64,000 nucleotides of DNA, taken from assembly GCF_900106015.1 (NCBI RefSeq), contig NZ_LT629797.1:4650001-4714000 (forward strand), given 5' to 3'. Position 1 is the stretch's first letter. The number at the start of each line of letters is the position of its first letter. Both the position numbers and the translations under genes were made by a program. This document shows positions 8,836 to 18,662 of this stretch, piece by piece. Origin of the DNA: Pseudomonas sihuiensis. Its GTDB lineage: Bacteria; Pseudomonadota; Gammaproteobacteria; Pseudomonadales; Pseudomonadaceae. The notes under the pieces were generated by a model. The model was not told the origin of the DNA, made no database searches, and was given only the letters and a program-made list of their open reading frames with translations.

Positions 8836-10515
8836 TCAGCGTTCGTGCACATAGGTGCCTGGTGCGGCTTCGCCAGCCGGGAATTTCTTGTTGCCCAGCG
8901 CCCGTGGAGCATTCTTGGTTTCGCCCGAGCGTTCGCTCAGCCACGTCTGCCAATGTAGCCACCAGGAGTCGGCGTGCTTGGTCGAGCTTTCCTGCCAGGC
9001 TTTCGGGTCCAGCGGCATCGCGCTATTGGTCATGTAGCGCGCCTTGGGGTTGCCCGGCGGGTTGAGAATGCTTTGGATATGGCCGCTGTTGGACAGCACG
9101 AACTCGCATTTGCCGCCGAACAGGTGCGCCGACTTGTAGCAGGAATCCCAGGGGGTGATGTGGTCGGTGGTGCCAGCGACGACGAAGAAATCACAGGTGA
9201 CCTGCTTCAGGTCGATCGGTGTGCCGCAGACTTCCAGCGCGCCCGGGCGGGTCAGTGGGTTGGTCCGGAACATCTCGATGAACTCGCCATGCAGCGCGGC
9301 CGGCAGGCGCGTGGTGTCGTTGTTCCAGTAGAGGATGTCGAACACCGGTGGCTCGTTGCCGAGCAGGTAGTTGTTGACCCAGTAGTTCCAGATCAGGTCG
9401 TTGGGGCGCATCCAGGCGAACACCTTGGCCATGTCACTACCCTCCAGTACGCCGGCCTGGTAGGAGCGGCGTTTGGCGGCTTCCAGGGTCTTCTCGTCGG
9501 CGAACAGGGCAACCTGGGTGTCTAGCTGAGTGTCGAGCACGCTGACCAGCAGGGTCAGGGCGTTGACCTTCTGCTGGCCAAGCGCTGCATAGTGACCGAG
9601 CAGCGAGGCCGTGGTCAGGCCGCCGGAGCAGGCGCCGAGCATGTTGACGTCCTTGCTGCCGGTGATGGCGCAGATCACGTCGATGGCTTCCTTGAGCGCC
9701 TCGATGTAGGTGGACAGGCCCCACTCACGCTGCGCCTTGGTCGGGTTGCGCCAGCTGACCACGAAGGTCTGCACCTGGCTGCGCAACAGAAAGCGCGCCA
9801 GGCTTTTTTCCGGTGACAGGTCGAATACATAGAACTTGTTGATCTGCGGTGGCACCACCAGCAGTGGGCGCTCGTGCACGCTCTCGGTGATCGGCTTGTA
9901 CTGGATCAGCTCCAGCACGTCGTTGCGAAACACCACGGCGCCTTCGGTGGTCGCCAGGTTCTTGCCGACCTCGAAGGCCTCCATGTTCACCTGACTGGGC
10001 ATGCCTCCGTTGTGCACCATGTCCTTGGCCAGGTGCGACAGACCGTCGAGCAGGCTCTTGCCGCCGGTCTCGAAGAAGCGTTTGACCGCGGCCGGGTTGG
10101 CCATGCTGTTGGACGGCGCCATGGCCTCGGTCATCAGGTTGATCACGAAGTGGCCGCGACTGGCGTCCTGCTCGGACAGCGAGCTGTGCTCGATCCAGTC
10201 GTGCAGCTCCTTGCGCCAGGCCAGGTAGGTCTGCAGGTAGCGGCGATACAGCGGGTTCTGGCTCCAGGCCGGGTCGGCGAAGCGGCGGTCGCCGTCTTCA
10301 GGCTTGAGCGCGGATTGGCCGAGCATGACGTTCTTCAGTTCGAGGCCGAAATGGGCGACGTGCTTGGCGCTGTGGAAGGGTTGCTTGAGTGCCTGGGAGA
10401 GCACCATGCGGGCAGAGGTCAGGAGATCCTTGCCGCGGATGCCAATCACCGGGTTGAGTCCCAGGGTGTTTTCCGAGGCCTGGCGTTTCAAGTCTTCGTT
10501 ATTCTTATCACTCAT
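8836..10515 (-). CDS. phaC1: PhaC1, class II medium-chain PHA synthase
   Basis: Principal PHA synthase, 559 residues, the usual PhaC1 length. The triad is Cys296 (MLGACSGGL), Asp451 (TTDHITPWD) and His479 (NSGHIQS). ATG 10515 gives MSDKNNEDLKRQASENTLGL, matching known PhaC1 N-termini, and the longer open frame upstream is rejected. First gene of the phaC1ZC2D unit. The 288 bases upstream are non-coding and contain a palindrome at about 10725-10743 that may bind PhaD. PhaC1 and PhaC2 align over their full length, an old tandem duplication split by phaZ. Confidence 0.97.
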   Translation of the reverse strand: MSDKNNEDLKRQASENTLGLNPVIGIRGKDLLTSARMVLSQALKQPFHSAKHVAHFGLELKNVMLGQSALKPEDGDRRFADPAWSQNPLYRRYLQTYLAWRKELHDWIEHSSLSEQDASRGHFVINLMTEAMAPSNSMANPAAVKRFFETGGKSLLDGLSHLAKDMVHNGGMPSQVNMEAFEVGKNLATTEGAVVFRNDVLELIQYKPITESVHERPLLVVPPQINKFYVFDLSPEKSLARFLLRSQVQTFVVSWRNPTKAQREWGLSTYIEALKEAIDVICAITGSKDVNMLGACSGGLTTASLLGHYAALGQQKVNALTLLVSVLDTQLDTQVALFADEKTLEAAKRRSYQAGVLEGSDMAKVFAWMRPNDLIWNYWVNNYLLGNEPPVFDILYWNNDTTRLPAALHGEFIEMFRTNPLTRPGALEVCGTPIDLKQVTCDFFVVAGTTDHITPWDSCYKSAHLFGGKCEFVLSNSGHIQSILNPPGNPKARYMTNSAMPLDPKAWQESSTKHADSWWLHWQTWLSERSGETKNAPRALGNKKFPAGEAAPGTYVHER

Positions 10516-10723
10516 CTGCGACGCTCCATTGTCCTGAGTCACGTACCGGCTGCGCTCGCGGCGAAACAGGGGCCAGGTACTGCTCGGGTTGCCGGGTGCG
10601 GATCGGGTCCGCGTCATGCATTGCATCTGGCTGGGCCAAATGCAGGGAACCTGCCAGTTCCTTGGTTACCCGAGTTTTTGCCGTTAGGCAAGCTGATCGA
10701 TGGGGCGAGAGTATGCCGCGATA

Positions 10724-10744
10724 GTTTAGAAAAATCGTTCTAAC
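10724..10744. promoter_or_regulatory. Candidate PhaD operator upstream of phaC1
   Basis: Perfect 6-base arms TTAGAA-N6-TTCTAA, extended by GT and AC, stand in an otherwise GC-rich 288-base region upstream of phaC1. PhaD of P. putida is known to bind inverted half-sites in the phaC1 and phaI promoter regions. A related AT-rich segment (2862-2887) precedes phaI. The assignment to PhaD is inference. Confidence 0.5.
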
Positions 10745-10803
10745 TACCGGGTAATGAGTCGGGATAGGAAGGCGAGCGCTCTGCGACGAGGTGTGCGTGC
10801 GGT

Positions 10804-11175
10804 TCAGAGTATCAGGCGCACGACACTTTCGTTGGGGTCGCGGGATTGGCCTGCAGCACTGAGCTGCGTCAGGTATTCGGCCCAGAGTTGATCCTGCCGG
10901 GTGGCCAGTTCGTAGAGGTATTCCCAAGTGTACAGACCGCTGTCATGGCCGTCGTCGAAGCACAGTTTCAGTGCATAGTTGCCGGCCGGTTCGATGCGCT
11001 CCAGGCCGACGTTGAGCTTGCCGGTCTGCAGAATCGGCTTACCATGCCCCTGCACCTCGGCCGAGGGCGAGTGCACCCGGAGGAACTCGGCGCTAAGCGA
11101 ATAGCTCTGCTCGCCGTAGCGCAGTTCCAGGGTTTTCGAGGCCTTGTGCAGTTTGATCGCGCTGGGGATGGACAT
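10804..11175 (-). CDS. DUF971 / gamma-butyrobetaine hydroxylase-like N-terminal domain protein
   Basis: A small 123-residue protein made of one DUF971 domain, the fold found at the N-terminus of gamma-butyrobetaine hydroxylases. Typical features are the start AIKLHKASKTLELRYGEQSY, the central RIEPAGNYALKLCFDDGHDSG and YTWEYLYELA. The ATG at 11175 (MSIPSAIKL) is chosen over an open extension of 17 residues. It stands between hslU and phaC1 as in other Pseudomonas. The exact function is unknown. Single-domain members have been linked to iron-sulfur metabolism, which I cannot support from this sequence. Confidence 0.88.
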   Translation of the reverse strand: MSIPSAIKLHKASKTLELRYGEQSYSLSAEFLRVHSPSAEVQGHGKPILQTGKLNVGLERIEPAGNYALKLCFDDGHDSGLYTWEYLYELATRQDQLWAEYLTQLSAAGQSRDPNESVVRLIL

Positions 11176-11230
11176 GGCTGATTTCCGTGATCTTTTTAGG
11201 CACAACGCCCAGTTGAGTGATTGCACCGTC

Positions 11231-11296
11231 CTGTAGGAGCGGATTTATCCGCGAATTTCGCGGCTGAAGCGGAATGCCGCCCAGCCGCTCCTACAG
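11231..11296. repeat. REP-type palindrome (CTGTAGGAGCGG ends)
   Basis: CTGTAGGAGCGG at the left and its exact complement CCGCTCCTACAG at the right bound a 66-base imperfect palindrome with inner GCGAATTTCGC and GGCTGAAGCGG parts. This is the GTAGGAGCGG kind of REP common in Pseudomonas. It lies between hslU and the DUF971 gene. Confidence 0.8.
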
Positions 11297-11336
11297 AATG
11301 ACGCCGGCCAGCGGCGACAGGATCGTGCTCCTGGGC

Positions 11337-12677
11337 TTACAGGATATAGCGCGACAGGTCTTCGTCCTGTGCCAGCTCGCCAAGGTGACCGTTGACGTAA
11401 GCCGCGTCGATACGGATCGGTTCGCCGTTCTGCTGGCCTGCCAGGTCGCCGGCACTGAAGGACACCTCCTCCAGCAGGCGCTCGAGCAAGGTGTGCAGGC
11501 GACGGGCGCCGATGTTCTCGGTCTTCTCGTTGACCTGCCAGGCGATCTCGGCCAGACGCTTGATGCCATCTTCGGCGAACTCGATGTTCAAACCCTCGGT
11601 CTGCAGCAGTGCACTGTACTGCTCGGTGAGCGAGGCATGCGGCTCGCTGAGAATGCGCTCGAAGTCCTGCGGGCTCAGCGCCTTGAGCTCGACGCGGATC
11701 GGCAGGCGACCCTGCAGTTCGGGCACCAGATCGCTGGGTTTGCTCAGGTGGAAGGCGCCGCTGGCGATGAACAGGATATGGTCGGTCTTGACCATGCCCA
11801 GCTTGGTGTTGACCGTGCAACCCTCGATCAGCGGCAGCAAATCGCGCTGTACACCTTCACGCGACACATCGGCGCCGCCGGTGTTGCCGCGCTTGGCGAC
11901 CTTGTCGATCTCGTCGATGAAAACGATGCCGTGCTGCTCGACGGCTTCCAGGGCGCGGGCCTTGAGTTCTTCCTCGTTGACCAGGCGCGCGGCCTCCTCG
12001 TCGCGCACCAGTTTCAGTGCGTCGGCGACCTTGAGCTTGCGGCTCTTCTTCTTGCCCTTGCCCATGCTGGAGAACAGGTTCTGCAGCTGGTTGGTCATTT
12101 CTTCCATGCCCGGTGGGGTCATGATCTCTACGCCCATGGGCGAGTCGGCCACTTCGATGTCGATTTCCTTGTCGTTCAATTGACCTTCGCGCAGGCGCTT
12201 GCGGAACAGCTGACGGGTATTGGAATCCTCGCTGCGCACCGGCTCGTCGCCGAAACCCTGGCGCGCGGGTGGCAGCAGGGCATCGAGGATGCGCTCCTCG
12301 GCGGCATCTTCGGCGCGGTGGCGGACCTTGGTGATTTCCTGCTCACGGAGCATCTTCACCGCTGCATCGGCCAGGTCGCGGATGATCGATTCGACGTCAC
12401 GGCCGACATAACCGACCTCGGTGAACTTGGTGGCTTCCACTTTCAGGAACGGCGCATTGGCCAGCTTGGCCAGACGACGGGCGATCTCGGTCTTGCCGAC
12501 GCCGGTGGGGCCGATCATCAGGATATTCTTCGGCGTGACTTCCTGGCGCAGTTCGGCCGGCAGTTGCATGCGCCGCCAGCGGTTGCGCAGGGCGATGGCC
12601 ACGGCGCGTTTGGCGTCGTCCTGGCCGATGATATGGCGGTTGAGTTCGTGGACGATCTCGCGGGGCGTCATGGACAT
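11337..12677 (-). CDS. hslU: HslU, ATPase subunit of the HslVU protease
   Basis: AAA+ unfoldase of the ATP-dependent HslVU protease, 446 residues. It has Walker [10 protein letters not shown], Walker [10 protein letters not shown], and the pore motif GYVGRD. The C-terminal end LSRYIL inserts into HslV to activate it and is intact. It starts [20 protein letters not shown] as in other pseudomonads. It lies downstream of hslV, but the two are separated by about 180 bases that contain a 125-base palindromic repeat, so coupling may be altered. Confidence 0.98.
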   Translation of the reverse strand: MSMTPREIVHELNRHIIGQDDAKRAVAIALRNRWRRMQLPAELRQEVTPKNILMIGPTGVGKTEIARRLAKLANAPFLKVEATKFTEVGYVGRDVESIIRDLADAAVKMLREQEITKVRHRAEDAAEERILDALLPPARQGFGDEPVRSEDSNTRQLFRKRLREGQLNDKEIDIEVADSPMGVEIMTPPGMEEMTNQLQNLFSSMGKGKKKSRKLKVADALKLVRDEEAARLVNEEELKARALEAVEQHGIVFIDEIDKVAKRGNTGGADVSREGVQRDLLPLIEGCTVNTKLGMVKTDHILFIASGAFHLSKPSDLVPELQGRLPIRVELKALSPQDFERILSEPHASLTEQYSALLQTEGLNIEFAEDGIKRLAEIAWQVNEKTENIGARRLHTLLERLLEEVSFSAGDLAGQQNGEPIRIDAAYVNGHLGELAQDEDLSRYIL

Positions 12678-12727
12678 GGAATTTGGCTCGCTATCGAATC
12701 TATGAAAAAAATGGACGCTTGGGGCTC

Positions 12728-12852
12728 TCTAAAAACGTAGGCGAGGCAGCCAGCGCAAGGCGGAAACAGGCGAGGAAGCGGAGTTTACTGTTGTAAATGA
12801 GCATTCTGAGCCTGTTTTCAACGCGGCGATGACAACGCAGGTAGTTTTTAGA
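12728..12852. mobile_element. Palindromic MITE-like repeat, copy A (between hslV and hslU)
   Basis: About 125 bases bounded by TCTAAAAAC and its complement GTTTTTAGA. The core (12757-12824) has GAAACAGGC and GCCTGTTTTC arms around GTTTAC-TGTT-GTAAAT. The same core occurs in copy C (62300-62368) with about five differences and, reversed, in copy B (13479-13620). It has no open frame, so it could move only with a transposase in trans. Confidence 0.8.
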
Positions 12853-12858
12853 TAGGCC

Positions 12859-13389
12859 TCACTCGGGGGCGTCCAGTTCCTCGATGGTCTGGTGATGATT
12901 GGTGAACACGCAGATGTCGCCGGCGATGCCGAGTGCAGTCTGCGCTATCTCGAGGGCGGACAGGTCAGTCTTCATCAGCAGGGCGCGGGCTGCGGCCTGG
13001 GCGAAGTTGCCGCCGGAGCCCATGGCGATCAGGCCTTCCTCGGGTTCGACGACGTCGCCGTTGCCGGTGATGATCAGCGATGCGTCCTTGTTGGCCACTG
13101 CCAGCATGGCTTCCAGGCGGCTCAGGCTGCGGTCGGTGCGCCAGTCCTTGGCCAGCTCGACGGCGGCTCGCACCAGATGACCCTGGTGTTTTTCCAGTTG
13201 CCCTTCGAAGCGTTCGAACAGGGTGAAGGCGTCGGCGGTGGCACCGGCGAAACCGGCCAGCACCTGGCCGTGGTACAGGCGGCGCACCTTCTTGGCGTTG
13301 CCCTTCATGACGGTGTTGCCGAGGGAAACCTGGCCGTCGCCTGCCATCACGACCTTGCCGTGGCGGCGCACTGAAACGATGGTGGTCAA
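12859..13389 (-). CDS. hslV: HslV, proteolytic subunit of the HslVU protease (TTG start)
   Basis: Threonine protease of the proteasome-beta family, 176 residues. The start is a TTG at 13389, directly before Thr-Thr-Ile-Val-Ser-Val. Removal of the initiator Met must leave Thr1 as nucleophile, and a GGAG site lies about 9 bases upstream. The ATG 16 codons further up would bury Thr1 behind a leader, so it is rejected. Conserved parts are [20 protein letters not shown] and the [10 protein letters not shown] loop. It is flanked on both sides by copies of the same palindromic repeat. Confidence 0.97.
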   Translation of the reverse strand: MTTIVSVRRHGKVVMAGDGQVSLGNTVMKGNAKKVRRLYHGQVLAGFAGATADAFTLFERFEGQLEKHQGHLVRAAVELAKDWRTDRSLSRLEAMLAVANKDASLIITGNGDVVEPEEGLIAMGSGGNFAQAAARALLMKTDLSALEIAQTALGIAGDICVFTNHHQTIEELDAPE

Positions 13390-13478
13390 GGGTGAATCTC
13401 CACGCTGCGGGGCGAACTTGCCCGGATGGAAACTCAAATGGGGTGCTCGTCGCGGCTTTTCAACCGGCGACGGGCTTA

Positions 13479-13620
13479 ACAGGCTGTTGAAAAACTACCT
13501 GCGTTGTCTGGCCGTCGTTAAAAACAGCCTCAAAATGCTCATTTACAACGCGTAAACTGCGCTTTTTCGGCTATTTTTGCCTCGGCCAGCCTGCCTCGCC
13601 TACGTTTTTCAACGGCCTGT
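13479..13620. mobile_element. Palindromic MITE-like repeat, copy B (upstream of hslV, inverted)
   Basis: A 142-base element with 17-base terminal inverted repeats that differ at one base (ACAGGCTGTTGAAAAAC and ACAGGCCGTTGAAAAAC). Read on the minus strand it follows copy A: AAAAACGTAGGCGAGGCAG at one end, GTTGTAAATGAGCATT in the middle and ACAACGCAGGTAGTTTTT at the other end. It ends 7 bases before the stop of the SPOR-domain gene and 90 bases before hslV, so it lies between those two genes. Confidence 0.8.
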
Positions 13621-13627
13621 CAGGCGA

Positions 13628-14302
13628 TCAGCGGACCTGGCGTTGCTGTAACAGCAGGTTGCTGAAGCCGCCGGCTGCCAGGGTCTTCTGCGCGCTGGCC
13701 AGTTGCTCGCGGCTGGCGAAGGGGCCGACCAGTACGCGGTGCCAGGTTTCCTCACGCACCTTGCCGGTTTCCACCCGTACGTTCTGCCCGAGCAGGATGA
13801 TCTGCGCGCGCAGGCCGTCGGCGTCATCGCGTTTGCGGAACGAGCCGGCCTGGAGGAAGAACTGTGTGGTGACCGGCGCGCTGGCCAGGACGGGTGGTGG
13901 GGGCGGCGGCACCTGACCGTTGAGCGCGGCTTCGGCACGAGCGGTGTCGATCTTGGCGGCTTCTTCCGGGGTGACCGGTTTCTGCTCGGGTACGGGTGGT
14001 GGCGTTTCTTCCAGGGCCTGCGGCAGGATCACTTCCGACTCCGGCAGCAGGGTGTAGAAGTCGTACTTGGGCCTGGCCGGCTCGGGTTGCGTCGGCTTCG
14101 GCTCGGGCTTGGTGCTGCGCACCTGTTCGCCCTTGTCGCGCTTGATCTCGTCACGGCCCGGTTCGAGGCTGAACAGGAACATGAAGAAACCGCCGACCAC
14201 CAGGCCGCAGGCCAGCCAGATCCAGCCCGGTACGGGCTTCTTCGCCGGGGCTTGATAGCGACTGGCGCCGCGTTTCGGCGCCGGCTTCTTGCGCGCTGCC
14301 AT
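13628..14302 (-). CDS. SPOR-domain membrane protein (FtsN-like)
   Basis: A 224-residue bitopic inner-membrane protein. It has a short basic cytoplasmic N-terminus (MAARKKPAPKRGASRYQAPA), one transmembrane helix at about residues 26-44 (WIWLACGLVVGGFFMFLF), a long Pro/Glu-rich periplasmic linker (residues 50-145) and a C-terminal SPOR domain from about 146 (TTQFFLQAGSFRKRDDADGL). SPOR domains bind denuded glycan at the septum, so a role in division like FtsN is likely but not shown. It follows argS directly (the ATG abuts the argS stop) and precedes hslVU. Confidence 0.9.
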   Translation of the reverse strand: MAARKKPAPKRGASRYQAPAKKPVPGWIWLACGLVVGGFFMFLFSLEPGRDEIKRDKGEQVRSTKPEPKPTQPEPARPKYDFYTLLPESEVILPQALEETPPPVPEQKPVTPEEAAKIDTARAEAALNGQVPPPPPPVLASAPVTTQFFLQAGSFRKRDDADGLRAQIILLGQNVRVETGKVREETWHRVLVGPFASREQLASAQKTLAAGGFSNLLLQQRQVR

Positions 14303-16042
14303 TTACATCCGCTCCAGAGTTTCCAGGCCGAGCAGCTCCAGGCCCTGCTTGAGGGTGCGGCCGGTAAGGGCCGCCAGGCGCAGACGGCTGTCACGGGTGG
14401 CCTCGTCCTCGGCGCTGAGGATCGGGCAGTTCTCATAGAAGCTGGAGAACAGGCCGGCGAGGTCATACAGGTAGGCACAAAGGATGTGCGGCGTGCCCTT
14501 GTTGGCGACGTTGCCGAGCAGCTCGTTGAATTGTGCCAGCTTGGCGGCCAGGGCTTGCTCCTGCTCGGCGACCAGGGTGATCTGCCCGCCGATCTCGTCC
14601 ACGCCCTTGCCAAGCTTGCGGAACACGCCGGCCACGCGGGTGTAGGCATACAGCAGGTAGGGCGCGGTGTTGCCCTCGAAGCTCAGCATCAGGTCGAAGT
14701 TGAAGCTGTAGTCGCTGGTGCGATGCTTGGACAGGTCGGCGTATTTCACCGAGGCGATGCCAACCACGCGTGCGATCTGACGCAGTTCGTCTTCGGCCAG
14801 GTCCGGGTTCTTGTCCTTGACCAGGCTGTAGGCGCGCTGCTCGGCCTCGTCGAGCAGTTGCACCAGCTTCACGGTACCGCCGTCGCGGGTCTTGAACGGG
14901 CGACCGTCCGGGCCGTTCATGGTGCCGAAGCCCATGTGTTCCAGGTCCATGCTGGCGGGTACGAAGCCGGCCAGGCGCGCGCAGGCGAAGACCATCTGGA
15001 AGTGCAGGGCCTGGCGCTGGTCGACGAAGTACAGCACGCGGTCGGCCTTGAGCGTGCCGGCGCGGTAGCGGGTGGCGGCCAGGTCGGTGGTGGCATACAG
15101 GTAGCCGCCGCCGGCCTTCTGTACGATCAGCGGTAGCGGGTTGCCTTCGGCATTCTTGAACTCGTCCATGAATACGCACTGCGCGCCGTTGTCTTCGGTC
15201 AGTAGACCCTTGGCGGCCAACTCGGCAACCACTTTCGGCAGGTCGTCGTTGTAGGCGCTCTCTCCTTTGACGTCGGCCATGCTCAGCTTGACGCCGAGGC
15301 GGTCGTACAGCGCCTGGCAGTGCGACAGGGAAATGTCGTTGAAACGATGCCACAAACGCAGGCACTCGGCGTCGCCGGCCTGCAACTGGACCACCAGCTC
15401 GCGGGCGCGGTCGGCGAACTCGCTGGATTCGTCGAAGCGCTTTTTGGCGGCGCGGTAGAAGCCTTCCAGGTCGGCCAGCTCGCTTTCGGCGGCCGCCGGG
15501 TTTTCCTGCATGTAGGCCAGCAGCATGCCGAACTGGGTGCCCCAGTCGCCGACATGGTTCTGGCGGATCACGGTGTCGCCAAGGAATTCCAGCACCCGCG
15601 CCACGCCGTCGCCGATGATGGTCGAGCGCAGGTGACCAACGTGCATTTCCTTGGCCAGGTTGGGTGCCGACAGGTCGACTACCACGCGCTGCGCTGCGCC
15701 GTTCTTGCGTACGCCGAGCTTGGCATCGGCCAGTGCTGCTTCCAGGCGCTGGGCCAGAGCATCGCTGTTCTGGAAGAAGTTGAGAAAGCCCGGGCCGGCG
15801 ATTTCCACCTTGGTGACTTGTTCGTCGGCCGGCAGGGCAGCGATCAGCTTCTCGGCCAGGTCGCGCGGCTTCATGCCGGCCGGTTTGGCTAGCATCATGG
15901 CGATGTTGCTGGCGAAGTCGCCGTGGCTCTTGTCCTTGGTGTTCTCCACCTGGATGGCCGGCGTCAGGCCCGCAGGCAGCACGCCTTCGGCGGTCAGACG
16001 GTCGAGGGCTTGCTGGATCAGGTGGCGAATGCTGTCTTTCAT
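14303..16042 (-). CDS. argS: ArgS, arginyl-tRNA synthetase
   Basis: Class I aminoacyl-tRNA synthetase, 579 residues, charging tRNA-Arg in the cytoplasm. The N-terminal Arg-tRNA add-on domain spans about residues 1-85. The class I HIGH-type motif is HVGH in [15 protein letters not shown]. The KMSKS motif is degenerate, as usual for ArgS (around [11 protein letters not shown]). The C-terminal DALR anticodon-binding domain is complete and ends [14 protein letters not shown] 16042 gives [13 protein letters not shown], the family N-terminus, and an upstream in-frame extension is rejected. Confidence 0.98.
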   Translation of the reverse strand: MKDSIRHLIQQALDRLTAEGVLPAGLTPAIQVENTKDKSHGDFASNIAMMLAKPAGMKPRDLAEKLIAALPADEQVTKVEIAGPGFLNFFQNSDALAQRLEAALADAKLGVRKNGAAQRVVVDLSAPNLAKEMHVGHLRSTIIGDGVARVLEFLGDTVIRQNHVGDWGTQFGMLLAYMQENPAAAESELADLEGFYRAAKKRFDESSEFADRARELVVQLQAGDAECLRLWHRFNDISLSHCQALYDRLGVKLSMADVKGESAYNDDLPKVVAELAAKGLLTEDNGAQCVFMDEFKNAEGNPLPLIVQKAGGGYLYATTDLAATRYRAGTLKADRVLYFVDQRQALHFQMVFACARLAGFVPASMDLEHMGFGTMNGPDGRPFKTRDGGTVKLVQLLDEAEQRAYSLVKDKNPDLAEDELRQIARVVGIASVKYADLSKHRTSDYSFNFDLMLSFEGNTAPYLLYAYTRVAGVFRKLGKGVDEIGGQITLVAEQEQALAAKLAQFNELLGNVANKGTPHILCAYLYDLAGLFSSFYENCPILSAEDEATRDSRLRLAALTGRTLKQGLELLGLETLERM

Positions 16043-16156
16043 GTTCGGCTCGGGTTGCCTTGGGGCTTTGGTCGAAAACTGCGCATTATAAGAGCAGCGG
16101 CAAGCTGCAAGCCACAAGCGGCAAGGAAAAGCGTGCCGCGTTTCCGTGGGTAGTGG

Positions 16157-16231
16157 GTAGGGTGGGCTTCAGCCCACCAACGCTAACCGCTGTTGGTGGG
16201 CTGAAGCGGGACGCCGCCCGGCCCACCCTAC
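16157..16231. repeat. REP pair (GTAGGGTGGGC type) between argS and priA
   Basis: GTAGGGTGGGCTTCAGCCCA at the left and CGGCCCACCCTAC at the right, with an inner TGGTGGGCTGAAGCGGG, form two facing REP units. The same head sequence occurs in the pair at 50694-50764. Confidence 0.8.
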
Positions 16232-16284
16232 GGACTGCCGGAGTTCGCTCGCGCCGCTCGTTTCTACAAAAGCCGGCATGCGGT

Positions 16285-18504
16285 TCAGAAAAGGTCGATC
16301 GGGTCGACATCCAGCGACCAGCGTACCGCACGGCCGCTGGGCATTTGTTCCAGCGCATGCAGCCAGTGGTTGAGCAGGCGATGCAATGGCGCACGGGCAT
16401 TGCCCTGCAGCAGCAGTTGCGCGCGGAAGCGCCCGGCGCGGCGTTCCATCGGTGCCGGCACCGGTCCGAGCAGTTCGATGCCGGTCAGACCCAGTTCGCC
16501 CAGCAAATGTTCGGCCTCGCTGCAGGCCTCATCGAGAAAACTCTCGGCCTGGCCAGGCTTGTGCGCTTCGGCGCGCAGCAACGCCAAGTGGCAGAACGGT
16601 GGCAGACCGGCACTGCGGCGTTCGCTCAGCGCCTGTTCAGCGAAGGCGAAGTAGCCTTGCTCGGTCAGTTGCACCAGCAACGGATGGTCGGCCAGGTGGC
16701 TCTGGATGATCACCTTGCCCGGTTCCTCGGCGCGGCCAGCGCGACCGGCAACCTGCACGATCAACTGCGCCATGCGCTCGCTGGCGCGAAAATCGGCGGA
16801 AAACAGGCCGCCGTCGGCGTCGAGGATCGACACCAGGGTCACCCGTGGAAAGTGATGCCCCTTGGCGAGCATCTGGGTGCCCACCAGGATGCACGGCTCG
16901 CCCTTGTTGATGGTGGCGAACAGGCGATCCATGGCGCCCTTGCGCGAGGTGCTGTCGCGGTCGACGCGCAGCACCGGGTAGTCGGGAAACAGCACCGCCA
17001 GGCGCTCTTCGGCGCGCTCGGTGCCGGCGCCGACCGGGCGCAGGTCGACGTGTTGGCATTTTGGACAGTTGCTCGGCTGTTTCTCGACGTGGCCGCAGTG
17101 ATGGCAGCGCAGTTCCTGATAGCGCTGGTGCACGGTCATGCGTGCGTCGCAGCGTGGGCATTCGGACAGCCAGCCGCAGTCGTGGCAGAGCAGGGTCGGG
17201 GCGAAGCCGCGGCGGTTGAGAAACACCAGCACCTGCTGGCCGGCGGCGAGGGTCTGGGCGATGGCCTGCTGCATCGGCCCGGAGATGCCCGAGTCCAGTG
17301 GCCGGCTCTTCACGTCCAGACGCAGGAAGCGCGGCTGGCTGGCGCCGCCGGCGCGCTGTGTCAGCTTGAGCAGGGCATAGCGGCCGGTGTAGGCGTTGTG
17401 CAGGCTTTCCAGCGAAGGTGTGGCCGAGCCGAGGACGATGGGCACGTCTTCCTGGCGGGCGCGCACCAGCGCCAGGTCGCGGGCGTGGTAGCGCAGACCT
17501 TCCTGCTGTTTATAGGAGGCGTCGTGTTCTTCGTCGACGATGATCAGCCCCGGGTTCTTCATCGGCGTGAACAGAGCTGAGCGGGTGCCGATGATGATGT
17601 CGGCCTCGCCATCGCGTGCCGCCAGCCAGGCGTCGAGGCGCTCGCGGTCGTTCACCGCCGAATGCAGCAGGGCGATACGTGCATTGAAGCGGCGGGCGAA
17701 ACGGTCGAAGGTCTGTGGGCCGAGGTTGATCTCGGGGATCAGCACCAGCGCCTGCTTGCCGGCCTCGAGGCATTGGTGGATCAGTTGCAGGTACACCTCG
17801 GTTTTTCCGCTGCCGGTGACGCCAGCCAGTAGAAAGGCATTGAACTGGCCCCAGCCTGACGCCACGGCATTCACCGCAGCGCGCTGCTCGGCGTTCAGCG
17901 GCAGTTCCGGTTGTGCCAGCCAGTGCGCCGGCTTGGCATGCGGCTGGGTGCGGCGCACCTCGACCCGTACCAGTCCCTTCTCATGCAGTAATTGCAGGCT
18001 GTCGCGGTTGAGTTGCAACTGGCTGAGCAGGCTGTGGGCGACACCGTGCGGATGTTGCGCCAGTGCCTTGAGCGCGTCGCGCTGGCGTGGCGCGCGGGCC
18101 AGGCGTGGGTCGTCGACGCTGGCGCCTTTGTTGGCCAGCCAGTAGCGCTCCTGGCGGGTTTCGGCCGGCTCGCCCTGGCGTAGCAACACGGGCAAGGCCC
18201 AGCTCAGAGTGTCGCCGAGGCTGTGCTGGTAGTACTGCGCCGTCCACAGGCACAGCTTGAACAGCGACGCCGGCAGCGGTGGGCGGGCGTCGAGCAGTTC
18301 CAGGGCGGGCTTGAGCTTGTCCGTCGGGACGTCGCTCTGGCTGTCGACTTCCACCAGCACGCCGATCATCTCGCGCCGGCCGAAGGGCACGCGCAGGCGT
18401 GCGCCTGGCTGCAAGACGCTGCGCGACACGCCGGCAGGGGCGAGGTAGTCGAACAGGCGGCGCAGTGGCGAGGGCAGGGCGAGGCGCAGGATCAGGTTGG
18501 GCAA
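16285..18504 (-). CDS. priA: PriA, primosomal replication-restart helicase
   Basis: Superfamily 2 DNA helicase of 739 residues that reloads the replisome at stalled forks. The N-terminal DNA-binding domain covers about residues 1-200. Walker A is GVTGSGKTE and Walker B is IIVDEEHD. A zinc-binding insertion follows the first helicase lobe (CHDCGWLSECPRC, then CHHCGH and CPKC). The C-terminal helicase lobe includes QVAGRAGRAE. Length and all motifs are complete. Divergent from rpmE, 158 bases apart. Confidence 0.98.
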   Translation of the reverse strand: MPNLILRLALPSPLRRLFDYLAPAGVSRSVLQPGARLRVPFGRREMIGVLVEVDSQSDVPTDKLKPALELLDARPPLPASLFKLCLWTAQYYQHSLGDTLSWALPVLLRQGEPAETRQERYWLANKGASVDDPRLARAPRQRDALKALAQHPHGVAHSLLSQLQLNRDSLQLLHEKGLVRVEVRRTQPHAKPAHWLAQPELPLNAEQRAAVNAVASGWGQFNAFLLAGVTGSGKTEVYLQLIHQCLEAGKQALVLIPEINLGPQTFDRFARRFNARIALLHSAVNDRERLDAWLAARDGEADIIIGTRSALFTPMKNPGLIIVDEEHDASYKQQEGLRYHARDLALVRARQEDVPIVLGSATPSLESLHNAYTGRYALLKLTQRAGGASQPRFLRLDVKSRPLDSGISGPMQQAIAQTLAAGQQVLVFLNRRGFAPTLLCHDCGWLSECPRCDARMTVHQRYQELRCHHCGHVEKQPSNCPKCQHVDLRPVGAGTERAEERLAVLFPDYPVLRVDRDSTSRKGAMDRLFATINKGEPCILVGTQMLAKGHHFPRVTLVSILDADGGLFSADFRASERMAQLIVQVAGRAGRAEEPGKVIIQSHLADHPLLVQLTEQGYFAFAEQALSERRSAGLPPFCHLALLRAEAHKPGQAESFLDEACSEAEHLLGELGLTGIELLGPVPAPMERRAGRFRAQLLLQGNARAPLHRLLNHWLHALEQMPSGRAVRWSLDVDPIDLF

Positions 18505-18565
18505 GCCAGAAGCTCCATTGACAGGCCAGCGATCTTAACACGCGACGACCGGCGCCTTGCGTGGC

Positions 18566-18593
18566 TTGCATCGGTCTACGTCTCTGGTAAGAT
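18566..18593 (+). promoter_or_regulatory. Sigma-70-type promoter of rpmE
   Basis: TTGCAT at 18566-18571 and TAAGAT at 18588-18593 with a 16-base spacer, about 70 bases before the rpmE start. Read by eye. Confidence 0.55.
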
Positions 18594-18662
18594 GCGCGGC
18601 CTATTTCTGTGCGGTGCCTGACATTGGTCGGGTGGCGGCACGACTACCCCGAGGAAAGCACG

